From Egicoccus sp035462025 (GTDB lineage Bacteria; Actinomycetota; Nitriliruptoria; Nitriliruptorales; Nitriliruptoraceae): 64,000 nucleotides of DNA. A model generated the notes under the pieces. It was given only the letters and a program-made list of their open reading frames with translations. It did not search any database and had not been told where the DNA came from. The position numbers and the translations under genes are program-made. The stretch covers positions 1-64,000 of the forward strand of contig DATHUR010000114.1 of the NCBI GenBank assembly GCA_035462025.1. The letters are read 5' to 3'. The first letter of the stretch is position 1. Each line of letters begins with the position of its first letter. This document shows, in pieces, positions 46,187 to 57,376 of this stretch.

Positions 46187-47649
46187 GCCGATTGCTCCCG
46201 TGACGGGGACGCCGGGTGGGCGGCCGGGGGTGCCTGGTTGGCGGTCGGACGTACCTGGTTGGCGGCGGGAGGAGTCTGGTGGTTGGCGGTGCGGCCACGC
46301 GGGACGCACAGCTCGATCTCGGTGCCCTGCCCCTTGCGTGAGACGACGCGACCGTGGCCGCCGTGGCGGTCGAGACGGCCGATGATCGATTCGCGCACGC
46401 CGCGGCGGTCGTCGGGGACCTCGTCGAGGTCGAATCCGGCGCCGCGGTCGCGTACGAACGCGGTCACCTTGTCGTCCTCGACCTCGACGTAGACCGAAGC
46501 ATCGGTCACCCGGGCGTGCTTCGCGACGTTGACGCATGCCTCGCGCATGGCGGCCAGCAGCGCCATCACCCGTTCGTCGAGCGGGGCGTCGCCCACCACC
46601 ACCACGTCGATGCTGAGGTCGTGGACGGCCTCGACCTCCTCGGCGACCTGCTCGACCGCCGAGGTGAGGTTGCTCTGGTCGTGCAGGGTGTCCCGCTGGC
46701 CGTACAGCCAGCTGCGCAGTTCGCGTTCCTGTCGGCGCGCCAGGGCGACCATGCGGCGTGGTTGCTCGGCGCTGCGCTGGATGAGGGCCAGGGTCTGCAG
46801 GACCGAGTCGTGGAGGTGTGCGGCGAGCTCGGCCCGCTCCTCCTGCCGGATGCGTTCGCGTCGCTCGAGCCCGAGCTGGTCGAGCAGACCCCACAGCCAC
46901 GGACCGAACAGCAGCCCGAGTCCGGCCAGCGCCGCCACCACGGCGAAGCCGAGGTCACGTAGCGCGCCGAGACTGTCCTGGCCCGCGAGGAAACCGGCGA
47001 CGGCGCCGGCGACGAGCAGGGTGCCCACCAGCAAGCGGACCGGCGAGGCCGGACCGTCGCTGTTCGAGGCCAGCAGGTGACCGCCCGGCAGCCGTGCGGC
47101 GACACGCGAGAACCGGCTGCGGTCGGCGTCGTCCACGCGGGTCCACACGATGGCCGAGCCGGCAGCGGCGAGGGCGACCGGGAACACCAGGGCGTCGCCG
47201 AACCACAGCCCGAACGCCCGTAGCAGGAACAGCACCCCGAGCGTGATCAGGCCCAGCGCCGTGGCCTGCTGCAGCGTCGCGGGCCGGCGACCGTCGGGAT
47301 GCGGCTGGGCCGAGAGCGGCGTGAACGCCCAGAGGACGCCGTAGAGCAGGATCCCGGCGCCGCCCGCGGTGGTGAGCACGACGAAGGCGATCCGGATCAG
47401 CACCGGGTCGACGCCCAGCCGCGCCCCGAGTGCGGCGGCGACGCCACCGATCACCTTCTCGCGGGGCGGCCGGCGCTCGGCCGTCGGTCCGCCCCCTCCG
47501 CCCGGCCCGCGGTGCATGCCTCGGCCGCCTCCGGGGGGCGGAGGCGGCGGCAGCGGCGCGCCCGGCGGCGGTGGCGGCGGCAGCGGCCCGGGATCGGGGG
47601 TCTGCGAGATGGAACGACCTTCGTATGTGCGGTCACCAATGTTGCACAT
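46183..47649 (-). CDS. Sensor histidine kinase with N-terminal PspC domain
   Basis: 488 residues from ATG 47649; this start is not backed by a good ribosome site. Proline/glycine-rich N-terminus, then a PspC domain (PPREKVIGGVAAALGARLGV, DPVLIRIAFVVLTTAGGAGI-LLY), several further TM segments (about 115-270), HisKA_3 dimerisation helix with the phospho-His in AAHLHDSVLQTLALIQRSAE and HATPase_c with AMREACVNVAKHARVTDASV, VRDRGAGFDLDEVPDDRRGV, RESIIGRLDRHGGHGRVVSR. The PspC-kinase layout is known in actinobacteria and probably senses membrane stress. A second PspC gene diverges across 102 bases. Confidence 0.9.
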   Translation of the reverse strand: MCNIGDRTYEGRSISQTPDPGPLPPPPPPGAPLPPPPPPGGGRGMHRGPGGGGGPTAERRPPREKVIGGVAAALGARLGVDPVLIRIAFVVLTTAGGAGILLYGVLWAFTPLSAQPHPDGRRPATLQQATALGLITLGVLFLLRAFGLWFGDALVFPVALAAAGSAIVWTRVDDADRSRFSRVAARLPGGHLLASNSDGPASPVRLLVGTLLVAGAVAGFLAGQDSLGALRDLGFAVVAALAGLGLLFGPWLWGLLDQLGLERRERIRQEERAELAAHLHDSVLQTLALIQRSAEQPRRMVALARRQERELRSWLYGQRDTLHDQSNLTSAVEQVAEEVEAVHDLSIDVVVVGDAPLDERVMALLAAMREACVNVAKHARVTDASVYVEVEDDKVTAFVRDRGAGFDLDEVPDDRRGVRESIIGRLDRHGGHGRVVSRKGQGTEIELCVPRGRTANHQTPPAANQVRPTANQAPPAAHPASPSREQSA

Positions 47650-47751
47650 GCTGCCCCTGAGCGGCAGCGCGCACCTCCCCGGGATCGCCTGGCGTGCTCA
47701 GGGTCGGCCCAGGGTGCTCCCCGATGGTTCCCCCGGGCCACCCGGCGCACG

Positions 47752-49242
47752 ATGCGGACATCGAATCCGTCTCCCGTGCCTTCTGCGCGGCCCAGTACGA
47801 GCGAGTCCCCCGTGTCCCCATCGCAACCGCCTCCCGGCAGCACGTCAGCCGGCGGTCCGCCGCCCGTGGGTGGGCCACCGCAGGGTGGCCCCTGGGTGCC
47901 GCCTCCCGGCGCCGGTCCGTCCGCGCCCCGGCCACCGCTGCGGCGCCGCCGCGACGGCAAACTCCTTGCCGGGGTCCTGGCCGGCGTCGCCGACCACCTC
48001 GGTCTCGACGTGGCCGTCGCGCGCATCCTGTTCGTCGTGCTGACCGTCATGACGCAGGGCGCGTTCATCCTCGCCTACATCCTCGGCTGGATCTTCATCC
48101 CCGAGGAGACCGAGGCCGAGGCCGCCGCCCCGCGCCCCTCCCGTGGCAGCGACGCCGGTGGCCGCGACCCACTGTTCTGGGTCGGCATCGCCATCCTCAT
48201 CGTCGGGGTCGTCTGGGTGCTCGACGGCCCGTTCGGCGGGCCCGGGCCCTTCCGCATCGGGGGCGACCGGTCGGTCCTGGTCCCGCTCGTCCTGATCGCC
48301 TTCGGTGTCGCGCTCTGGCGCGCCTCCGACCGCACCCGTCATCCCGCTCCCCCCGTCATGCCTCCACCGGAGTTCACCATGAGCAACCGTGACCCGTCCG
48401 CCCCCGGGACGCCTCCGGGCGATGTCCCCGCGGACGCGCGTACCACCCAGGTCATCGATCCCGTCGGCTGGGGCAGCCCGCCCGCCGGACCGCCACCGAC
48501 CGCCCACCGTGGCGGTGACGGCCGCGACTGGACCCCGCCGCCGGTGCCCGCGTCCAAGAGCGTGCTGACGCGCATCACCCTCGGCGTCGCCGTGCTGACG
48601 GTCGGCGTGCTGTGGCTGCTCGAGGTCGCCGACGTGGTCGTCCTCGGTCCCGGCGTCATCTTCTCGGCGGCCATGCTGGTCGTCGGCCTGGGGCTGCTGC
48701 TCGGCAGCGTGATCGGCCGCGGCCGCGGACTCATCGGCGCCGGCCTGCTGCTGCTGCCCGTCGTCCTGCTCCTGCAGGTGGTCCGACCGTTCCCGGTCGA
48801 CGCCTTCAGTTCTGGTGGCATGACGGTCGGCACCACGACCGAGTCACCCGCCGACGAGGACGCCGTGCGCGACGACTACCAGGTCGGTGCCGGCGAACTG
48901 CGCCTCGACCTCAGTGACATCGAGTTCACCGAGGACCGTGACATCGCGGTCCAGGTCGGCATGGGCGAGGTCGTCGTGCTCGTGCCCGACGACGTCGACG
49001 TCGAGATCGTGGGACGCGTCGGCGCCGGCGAGTTGGACCTGCTCGATCAACAGGACGACGGGGTCGGTCTCAAGCGCACCGTCGTCGACGAGGTCCCGGG
49101 CAGCACTGCCCGCCTCACCATCGAGGTCAACGTCGGCTTCGGCACCGCCGACGTCGACCGCCGCAGTTCCACCGGCCGCGTGCCGCCCGAACCCGTACCC
49201 CCGATCGAGCCGATCGAGCCGAACGAACCGCTGGAGCCGTGA
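47752..49242 (+). CDS. PspC-domain protein with LiaF-like C-terminal domain
   Basis: 496 residues from ATG 47752; GTG starts further in (for example near 47778 and 47813) are possible, since the first 60 residues are low-complexity Ser/Pro/Gly. A PspC domain follows (RRRRDGKLLAGVLAGVADHL, GLDVAVARILFVVLTVMTQG-AFILAYILGWIF), then pairs of TMs (VGIAILIVGVVWVLDGPFGG; ITLGVAVLTVGVLWLLEV; LLLLPVVLLLQVV). The C-terminal domain (about 385-480: YQVGAGELRLDLSDIEFTED, RDIAVQVGMGEVVVLVPDDV, DVEIVGRVGAGELDLLDQQD) resembles the LiaF antibiotic-response domain. Together with the divergent kinase and regulator it makes a LiaFSR-like system. Confidence 0.85.
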   Translation: MRTSNPSPVPSARPSTSESPVSPSQPPPGSTSAGGPPPVGGPPQGGPWVPPPGAGPSAPRPPLRRRRDGKLLAGVLAGVADHLGLDVAVARILFVVLTVMTQGAFILAYILGWIFIPEETEAEAAAPRPSRGSDAGGRDPLFWVGIAILIVGVVWVLDGPFGGPGPFRIGGDRSVLVPLVLIAFGVALWRASDRTRHPAPPVMPPPEFTMSNRDPSAPGTPPGDVPADARTTQVIDPVGWGSPPAGPPPTAHRGGDGRDWTPPPVPASKSVLTRITLGVAVLTVGVLWLLEVADVVVLGPGVIFSAAMLVVGLGLLLGSVIGRGRGLIGAGLLLLPVVLLLQVVRPFPVDAFSSGGMTVGTTTESPADEDAVRDDYQVGAGELRLDLSDIEFTEDRDIAVQVGMGEVVVLVPDDVDVEIVGRVGAGELDLLDQQDDGVGLKRTVVDEVPGSTARLTIEVNVGFGTADVDRRSSTGRVPPEPVPPIEPIEPNEPLEP

Positions 49243-49490
49243 TGCGTACCAACCGATTCGACCTGCTGTCCTTCGTGTTCGGGGCGCTGTTCACCGCCGT
49301 CGGTGTCGTCGGTGTCAGTGACCTGGCCGTCCTCGACTTCGCCGATCTGCGCTGGATCGGGCCCGGCATCCTGGTGCTGATCGGCGTGGCGCTGGTGATC
49401 TCGGCCGCACGCCGCGACGGGCCCGACGAAGCGGTCGCGATCGAGGACGTCGGTGCGACCGACGCGACCGACGCGACCACCGACGCCTGA
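49242..49490 (+). CDS. Small two-helix membrane protein after the LiaF-like gene
   Basis: 82 residues from ATG 49242, overlapping the preceding TGA; GTG 49239 is a second choice. TM segments at about 8-28 (LLSFVFGALFTAVGVVGVSD) and 38-58 (RWIGPGILVLIGVALVISAA), then an acidic tail with ATDATDATTDA repeats. Such small proteins often accompany PspC/LiaF genes; function unknown. Overlap indicates joint translation. Confidence 0.7.
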   Translation: MRTNRFDLLSFVFGALFTAVGVVGVSDLAVLDFADLRWIGPGILVLIGVALVISAARRDGPDEAVAIEDVGATDATDATTDA

Positions 49491-49499
49491 GGTTCCGCC

Positions 49500-49536
49500 A
49501 CCGGTCGGAGGGCCGCAGATCGTCCCTCCGACCGGT
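49500..49536 (+). terminator. Perfect 13-bp hairpin before purA
   Basis: ACCGGTCGGAGGG (49500-49512) pairs with CCCTCCGACCGGT (49524-49536), loop of 11 nt. No U-run follows; instead TAGGAT (49536-49541), a likely purA -10 box, begins on its last base. It may end the PspC transcript and also influence the purA promoter. Confidence 0.65.
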
Positions 49537-49626
49537 AGGATCCGGACACGGCGGTCCGTGAAGGGCCGCCGGAGCCGTGCCGTACGGGTCAGCGCGCTCC
49601 GCCGCTTCGAAGCGAAGGACGCAAGC

Positions 49627-50934
<1,308 letters not shown>

Positions 50935-51028
50935 TGGCTCGGCTCGTCCCGCAGGCTCTGCGGTTGCGAACTGGTCAGCGGCTGCGGGCCGCCTACGCTC
51001 CCGGCCGGTGTCGTCGTGAGGACTTGGC

Positions 51029-52300
51029 GTGGGTAGGCGGGTGCTGGTGGTCGGTGGGGGTGGGCGCGAGCACGCGCTCGGATGGCGGCTCGCGACCTCG
51101 CCGTCGGTCGACGCGGTCGAGTCCGCGCCCGGAAACCCCGGGCTCGCCGATCTGGGGCCCGTGCACGCGATCGACCCGACCGACCCGCAGGCGGTGGCGG
51201 CGCTCGCCGAGGACCGCCGCATCGACCTCGTCGTGGTCGGCCCCGAGGCGCCGCTGGTCGCCGGGGTCGTCGACCACCTCGCCGAACGCGGCATCCCGGC
51301 CTTCGGCCCGGTCGCCGCGGGGGCCCACATCGAGGGCTCGAAGCAGTTCGCCAAGGAGATCATGGTCGCCGCGGGCGCCCCGACGGCCGGCTACGTCGCC
51401 ACGGCCGACCGCGACGAGGCCCAGGCCGCGCTCGAGCGTTTCGCCCCGCCGTACGTGGTGAAGGCGGACGGCCTGGCCGCGGGTAAGGGCGTGCGGATCT
51501 GCGCGACCATCGACGAGGCCCGCGACGCCGTCGACGACGCGCTCGTCCGGCGCATCTTCGGTGACGCCGGTGCCAGCCTCGTGATCGAGGAGTTCCTCGA
51601 CGGTCCCGAACGCAGCCTCTTCGGCGTCTGCGACGGCACGGACGCCGTGTTGCTGGCACCGGCGCAGGACTACAAGCGCGCGCTCGACGGGGACGGTGGG
51701 CTGAACACGGGCGGCATGGGTGCCTACACGCCGGTGCCGGGGTTCGGCCTCGGGGACGTCGCGCGGCTGCGCGAGTTGATCTTCCTACCGGTGCTGCGCG
51801 AGCTCGCGGACCGCGGCACGCCCTACCGCGGGTTGCTCTACGCCGGCCTGGTCGAGACCGCGACCGGGCCGCGACTGCTCGAGTTCAACGCGCGGTTCGG
51901 TGACCCCGAGACCCAGGTCGTGCTGCCCCACCTCGCCAGCGACCTCGGCGAGCTGTTGTGGGCGTCGGCCGCCGGCTCGGTGGGCGACGTCGACCTCGCC
52001 TGGCACGACGGCGCGGTCGCGACGGTCGTGCTGGCCAGCGGGGGCTACCCGGGCGACTACGCGACCGGCGTGCGGATCGCCGGGATCGAGGACGCCGACG
52101 CGATGGACGCCGTGCAGGTGTTCCACGCCGGGACCGCCCGCGACGCCGACGGCAGACTGGTCACGGCAGGGGGCCGCGTACTCGACGTGACGGCCCGTGG
52201 CGCGGATGTCGCCGACGCGCGCGCCAGGGCATACGACGCGGTGCAGCGCATCCACTTCGACGGGATGCAGCACCGCACCGACATCGCCGCCGGGATCTGA
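51029..52300 (+). CDS. purD: Phosphoribosylamine-glycine ligase (GARS)
   Basis: 423 residues from GTG 51029. ATP-grasp enzyme of purine synthesis step 2. RVLVVGGGGREHALGWRLAT is the family N-terminus. VGPEAPLVAGVVDHLAERGI, AFGPVAAGAHIEGSKQFAKE, PYVVKADGLAAGKGVRICAT, VIEEFLDGPERSLFGVCDGT, MGAYTPVP, and ARFGDPETQVVLPHLAS are all present. A TACGCT -10-like box at 50994-50999 suggests its own promoter within the purA-purD gap. Length normal. Confidence 0.97.
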   Translation: MGRRVLVVGGGGREHALGWRLATSPSVDAVESAPGNPGLADLGPVHAIDPTDPQAVAALAEDRRIDLVVVGPEAPLVAGVVDHLAERGIPAFGPVAAGAHIEGSKQFAKEIMVAAGAPTAGYVATADRDEAQAALERFAPPYVVKADGLAAGKGVRICATIDEARDAVDDALVRRIFGDAGASLVIEEFLDGPERSLFGVCDGTDAVLLAPAQDYKRALDGDGGLNTGGMGAYTPVPGFGLGDVARLRELIFLPVLRELADRGTPYRGLLYAGLVETATGPRLLEFNARFGDPETQVVLPHLASDLGELLWASAAGSVGDVDLAWHDGAVATVVLASGGYPGDYATGVRIAGIEDADAMDAVQVFHAGTARDADGRLVTAGGRVLDVTARGADVADARARAYDAVQRIHFDGMQHRTDIAAGI

Positions 52301-52325
52301 CCGGCGGCGACGTGGTGGCGGCGTG

Positions 52326-53558
52326 TCAGCTCGGCTGGCCGTAGACCAGCACGTCGGTCCCGATCGGCATCGCGTCGTTGGCCCAGATCCAGTCCATCGC
52401 CTCGATGCTCACGCGAACGCAGCCGTGTGAGGCGGCGTGGGACGGCACGTTGGTGTAGCCGTGGAAGGCGATGCCGTCGGTGTGGAAGTACCTGGGCCGG
52501 TACAGCCGGCCGAGATGCGATTCCCGCCACCCGTCGACCTCGCGGTAGATGTCCCAGCTTCCGTTTGGCGTCTCGGCCCAGTACTCGGTGCCGTCGTAGG
52601 TGTAGTAGCTCTCGTCGCCGCCCGACGCGTGGAAGATCAGTCCGGGCACCCCGTCCTGGACCAGCATCACGATCTGGCGGTCCTCGTCGAACTCGACCAC
52701 GTAGCCGGAACCCGACTCGGTCCGGGGGGTCTCGGGAACGGCGAGGGCACCGCGGGTCGACGGGCCGTAGATCCCGTCGCGCGCCAGCCCGTGGACCTTC
52801 TGCACGGCCAGGACGGCGTGCTCGGTCAGCGTGCCGTAGACGCCGTCGATCGGGCCGACCCAGTAGTCGTGGTCGGTGAGGTACTCCTGCAGTGCGGCGA
52901 CGGTCGGGCCCTCGTCGCCCGGCTCGAGCAGGAGCGCGATGTCGGCACGGGCCACGAGTTCCATGGCGCGGGCGATGAAGGAGGCCATCTGGTCGCGCTC
53001 GACCTGCCCGGTCGGACAGAACCGCAGACCCAGTTCGTCGCAGCCGGCGCTGACCCCCGATCCACCGAGGCGCTGCGCCGCGTCGGCGTGGGTCCCGGCG
53101 ACGTCGTGGAACCAGGCCGTGTCCGTCGTGGGCACATCGAACGCGCGGGTCAGGAAGCTGGCCATCTCCTGGCGGGCCACGGCGGCGTCGGGGCAGTAGC
53201 GGTCGTCCTCGCAACCCTCGGTGATCCCGGCATCGGCGATGGCGGCGATGGCACCCGTGTGCGGGTTGTCCGCGGGAACGTCGGCGAAGTCCGCGGCACC
53301 CGACGTGTCGAGTTCCAGGGCGCGGGCGAGGAAGGACGCCATCTGGTCGCGGCGCACGGGTTCGTCGGGGCAGTAGCGGCCCGCGTCGCAGCCTTCGGTG
53401 ATGCCCTGCTCGTGGAGCGCCGCCACGGCTTCGGCGTGCACGCCCTCGACATCGTCGAAGCCGCTGTCCTGCGCCGCCGCCGGCGGGGCGGGCAGCACGA
53501 CCGCGGCCAGTGCGGCAAGGAAGGTGAGCGTGACGGTCAGGGAACCGCGAGGGTGCAT
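52326..53558 (-). CDS. Secreted L,D-transpeptidase with SLH-like repeats and a peptidoglycan-binding domain
   Basis: 410 residues from ATG 53558, with GGAG six bases upstream. Signal peptide (1 to about 30, ending APPAAAQD). Three SLH-like repeats follow (about 32-200), each with HAEAVAALHEQGITEGCDAG-type helix, YCPDEPVRRDQMASFLARAL-type segment; the third is degenerate. Then a PG_binding_1 domain (EGPTVAALQEYLTDHDYWVG, PIDGVYGTLTEHAVLAVQKV) and a YkuD catalytic domain with AFHGYTNVPSHAASHGCVRV, holding the catalytic His and Cys of HG-x-SHGC-R. It would make 3-3 cross-links or attach proteins in the cell wall. The Cys pairs in the repeats may form disulfides. Confidence 0.92.
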   Translation of the reverse strand: MHPRGSLTVTLTFLAALAAVVLPAPPAAAQDSGFDDVEGVHAEAVAALHEQGITEGCDAGRYCPDEPVRRDQMASFLARALELDTSGAADFADVPADNPHTGAIAAIADAGITEGCEDDRYCPDAAVARQEMASFLTRAFDVPTTDTAWFHDVAGTHADAAQRLGGSGVSAGCDELGLRFCPTGQVERDQMASFIARAMELVARADIALLLEPGDEGPTVAALQEYLTDHDYWVGPIDGVYGTLTEHAVLAVQKVHGLARDGIYGPSTRGALAVPETPRTESGSGYVVEFDEDRQIVMLVQDGVPGLIFHASGGDESYYTYDGTEYWAETPNGSWDIYREVDGWRESHLGRLYRPRYFHTDGIAFHGYTNVPSHAASHGCVRVSIEAMDWIWANDAMPIGTDVLVYGQPS

Positions 53559-53667
53559 CGGTACTCCGTGGTCGGTTGTCCAGGAACGTACGGGCGGGAC
53601 GGGATCGGCGACCTGTCCGCACGCAGGCACCGATCCGCACACCCGGGTGTCCGGGTCGGCTAGTTAT

Positions 53668-53685
53668 CTGGCATAGTCATGCCAG
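53668..53685 (+). promoter_or_regulatory. Perfect inverted repeat before the molybdate regulator gene
   Basis: CTGGCAT-AGTC-ATGCCAG, 7-bp arms with a 4-base centre, 28 bases before the GTG of the HTH gene. A TAGTTA/TATCTG -10-like stretch abuts it. A likely operator for autoregulation. It does not match the known ModE box. Confidence 0.65.
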
Positions 53686-53713
53686 GGAGTAGGCATCGGG
53701 TGCGGAGCGGGCA

Positions 53714-54724
53714 GTGGATCCTGCAGCGATCGGCCGGCGGGTGCGGCGCATGCGGCGCGCGCTCGGGCTGAGCCAGGTCGAACTGGCCGAGCGGGCCGGC
53801 ATCAGCCGCCAGGCCCTCGGCACGCTCGAGTCCGGTCGGCACCTGCCCCGCGTCGACGCGGCCGTCGCACTGGCCGGCGTGCTGGGTACGACCGTCGAGG
53901 ACCTGCTCGCGGTCGGCCCGCCACGGGCGCTGCACGTGCTCGGAGCGCCGCTCGCCGATGGTCAGGCCGTGCGGGTGGTCCAGGTCGGCGACCACCACGT
54001 CTGCGTGCCGACCCCGGGCCACGACGACGGCGAGGTGTGGTCCGCGCCCGACGCGGTCGTCGACGACGGCCGCGTCGTGCTGCTGCCCGGTGCGGACACC
54101 GACGGGTTCCTGGTGGCCGGCTGCGACCCGGCGCTCGGCATCGTCGCTGCCCTCGGACCGGGGCGCGGAAACGGGCGGATCGTGCCGGTGCTCGCCTCGT
54201 CGGCCGCTGCCCGGCTCGCGCTGCTCACGGGTCGCGCGCATGCCGCGGTCGTCCACGACGTGGTGCCGGCCGGCCCCGAACATCCGGCCCGCGTCCACCG
54301 CCTGCCGCTGGCGGTGTGGCGCACCGGGCTCGCGGTCCCCGAGGGCGCCGAGGCCGCGATCGACGCGGCGCTCGCCGGGGTCGGTCCGGTGATCCAGCGC
54401 GATGCCGGGGCGGCCGCGCAGGTCGCCTTCGAGCGGGCGCTGCTGGCCGACGGGCTGTCGCTGCCGCCCGGCCCGCTGGCAACGGGCCACCTCGACGCCG
54501 CCCGCCAGGCAGCCGCCACCGGCACGCCGGCCGTGACGATCGAGCCGGTCGCACGGGCACTGGGTCTGCACTTCCGTTCGCTCGAGATCCACCGGGTCGA
54601 GGTCTGGATCGACGTGCGGTCCAGCGACCATCCTGGCGCGCTCGCGCTGGGTGAACTGCTGGGCTCGGTCCGCCTGCGACGCCGGCTGGCCGTGCTGCCC
54701 GGCTACGACCTCGAGGCGGCGTAG
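53714..54724 (+). CDS. HTH (XRE) regulator fused to a PBP-like domain, probable molybdate-responsive regulator
   Basis: 336 residues from GTG 53714. XRE-type HTH at 5-62: IGRRVRRMRRALGLSQVELA, ERAGISRQALGTLESGRHLP, VDAAVALAGVLGTTVEDLL. A central region (65-140) precedes a periplasmic-binding-protein-like domain (about 145-330): FLVAGCDPALGIVAALGP, RLALLTGRAHAAVVHDVVPA, and TIEPVARALGLHFRSLEIHR, VEVWIDVRSSDHPGALALGE. PBP-like domains of this kind are common in molybdate-related regulators without a transporter role. Its TAG overlaps the modA GTG, so it is translated with the operon it should control. Ligand identity is inferred from context. Confidence 0.85.
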   Translation: MDPAAIGRRVRRMRRALGLSQVELAERAGISRQALGTLESGRHLPRVDAAVALAGVLGTTVEDLLAVGPPRALHVLGAPLADGQAVRVVQVGDHHVCVPTPGHDDGEVWSAPDAVVDDGRVVLLPGADTDGFLVAGCDPALGIVAALGPGRGNGRIVPVLASSAAARLALLTGRAHAAVVHDVVPAGPEHPARVHRLPLAVWRTGLAVPEGAEAAIDAALAGVGPVIQRDAGAAAQVAFERALLADGLSLPPGPLATGHLDAARQAAATGTPAVTIEPVARALGLHFRSLEIHRVEVWIDVRSSDHPGALALGELLGSVRLRRRLAVLPGYDLEAA

Positions 54725-55476
54725 TGCGCACGCGGGGTGTCTCGATGCTGCTGGTCGTGGTCGCGGCGGCCGGCTGTGGTTCTCCGGCTCCCGCCACCGC
54801 GCAGTCCGACGGGTTGACCGTGTTCGCCGCGGCGTCGCTGGCCGACGCATTCGAGGACCTGGCGGTCGAGTTCGAGCGCCGCAACGACGGCCTCGAGGTG
54901 CGGCTGAACCTGGCCGGGTCGCAGACGCTGGCCGGTCAGTTGCTCGACGGCGCCGCCGCCGACGTGTTCGCCGCGGCCGACGACGTCGAGATGGCCCGCG
55001 TCGTGGCGGCCGAGCGCGCCGCGGACCCGCGGACGTTCGCCACCAACGACCTCGTGATCGCGGTCGAGCCCGGAAACCCGCGGGACGTCGCCACGCTGCA
55101 GGATCTCGCGCGCGAGGACCTGCTGGTCGTGTTGCCGATCGGGGACGTCCCGGCCGGGCGCTACGCCGCGGCCGCGCTCGAGCGCGCCGATGTCGAGGTG
55201 GCACCGGTGAGCCTGGAACTCGACGTCCGGGCCGCCCTGGGCAAGGTCGTGCTCGGCGAGGCGGACGCGGCGATCGTCTACGCGAGCGACGTCGCGGCGG
55301 TCGGGGGGCGTGCGCAGGTGGTCCCGCTGCCATCCGGGCTGGCGCCCGGGATCGGCTATCCCGTCGCGGTCATCGCCGACAGCCACCGCTCGGACCTGGC
55401 CGCCGCGTTCGTGGACCTGCTGCTCGAGCCGACCGGGCGGGACCTGCTGCGTCGCCACGGGTTCGGTGCCCCGTGA
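54724..55476 (+). CDS. modA: Molybdate ABC transporter substrate-binding lipoprotein
   Basis: 250 residues from GTG 54724, overlapping the regulator's stop. Lipoprotein signal with lipobox AAAGC. ModA fold: LTVFAAASLADAFEDLAVEF, VRLNLAGSQTLAGQLLDGAA, ADVFAAADDVEMARVVA, FATNDLVIAVEPGNP, ALGKVVLGEADAAIVYASDV. The Ser in AAASL and in GSQ and Tyr of VYASDV are the expected oxyanion ligands. Binds molybdate or tungstate outside the membrane. Overlaps modB by 4 bases. Confidence 0.95.
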   Translation: MRTRGVSMLLVVVAAAGCGSPAPATAQSDGLTVFAAASLADAFEDLAVEFERRNDGLEVRLNLAGSQTLAGQLLDGAAADVFAAADDVEMARVVAAERAADPRTFATNDLVIAVEPGNPRDVATLQDLAREDLLVVLPIGDVPAGRYAAAALERADVEVAPVSLELDVRAALGKVVLGEADAAIVYASDVAAVGGRAQVVPLPSGLAPGIGYPVAVIADSHRSDLAAAFVDLLLEPTGRDLLRRHGFGAP

Positions 55477-56290
55477 GCGCGACCATCGACCACCGGCGCC
55501 GCAGGAACGGCGAGCGGCCCCTCACGGTGCTGGTGACCGTCGCGCTCGTGGCCGCCGTTTCTTTGCTGGTGCTCCCGCTCCTCGGCCTGCTCGCCCGCAC
55601 CCCGTGGTCACGCGTCGTCGCGCTGCTCGGCGACCCGGCCGTGCGGGAGACGCTGCGCCTGTCGCTGGCCGTCAGCCTGGCCTCGGCCGCCCTGTCGCTC
55701 GTGCTCGGCGTGCCCCTGGCGTGGCTGCTGGCCCGCGCGTCGTTCCCCGGCAAGCGGCTGCTGCGGGCCCTGTGTGTCCTGCCCATGGTGCTGCCACCGG
55801 TCGTTGGTGGTGTCGCCCTGCTGGCCGCCTTCGGGCGCCGCGGCCTGGTCGGCGCGCCGCTCGAACGGCTCACCGGGATCACGCTGCCGTTCACGACCGC
55901 CGGCGTGGTCCTCGCCGTCACCTTCGTGTCGCTGCCGTTCCTCGTGGTCACCGTCGAAGCCGGCTTCCGCGGCATCGACGCCCGGATCGAGGAGGCCGCC
56001 GCCACGCTCGGGGCGACACGATGGACCGTGCTGCGGCGGGTCAGCCTGCCGCTGCTCGCGCCGTCGCTCGCCGCGGGAACCGCGTTGGCCTGGGCGCGGG
56101 CGCTCGGCGAATTCGGCGCTTCGATCACCTTCGCCGGCAACCTCGGCGGCACGACCCGGACCGTGCCGCTCGCGGTCTACCTCGAACTGCACCGCGATCC
56201 CGACGCGGCGATCGTGCTGTCGCTGGTCCTGCTCGCGGTGTCGATCGCGATCCTGGTCGGCCTCCGCGACCGCTATCTCGGGGCCGGCCG

Positions 56291-56294
<4 letters not shown>
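55473..56294 (+). CDS. modB: Molybdate ABC transporter permease
   Basis: 273 residues from GTG 55473, overlapping modA (GTGA). Five or six TM segments of the BPD_transp_1 fold: VTVALVAAVSLLVLPLLGLL, LRLSLAVSLASAALSLVLGV, LPMVLPPVVGGVALLAAFGR, LAVTFVSLPFLVVTVEAGFR. The EAA loop, EEAAATLGATRWTVLRRVSL, contacts ModC, followed by ALAWARALGEFGASITFAGN typical of ModB/CysT. Overlaps modC by 4 bases. Confidence 0.95.
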
Positions 56295-57340
<1,046 letters not shown>

Positions 57341-57376
57341 AGGCCGGCCGGATGCAGGCCACGGGTACCGCGGGCC

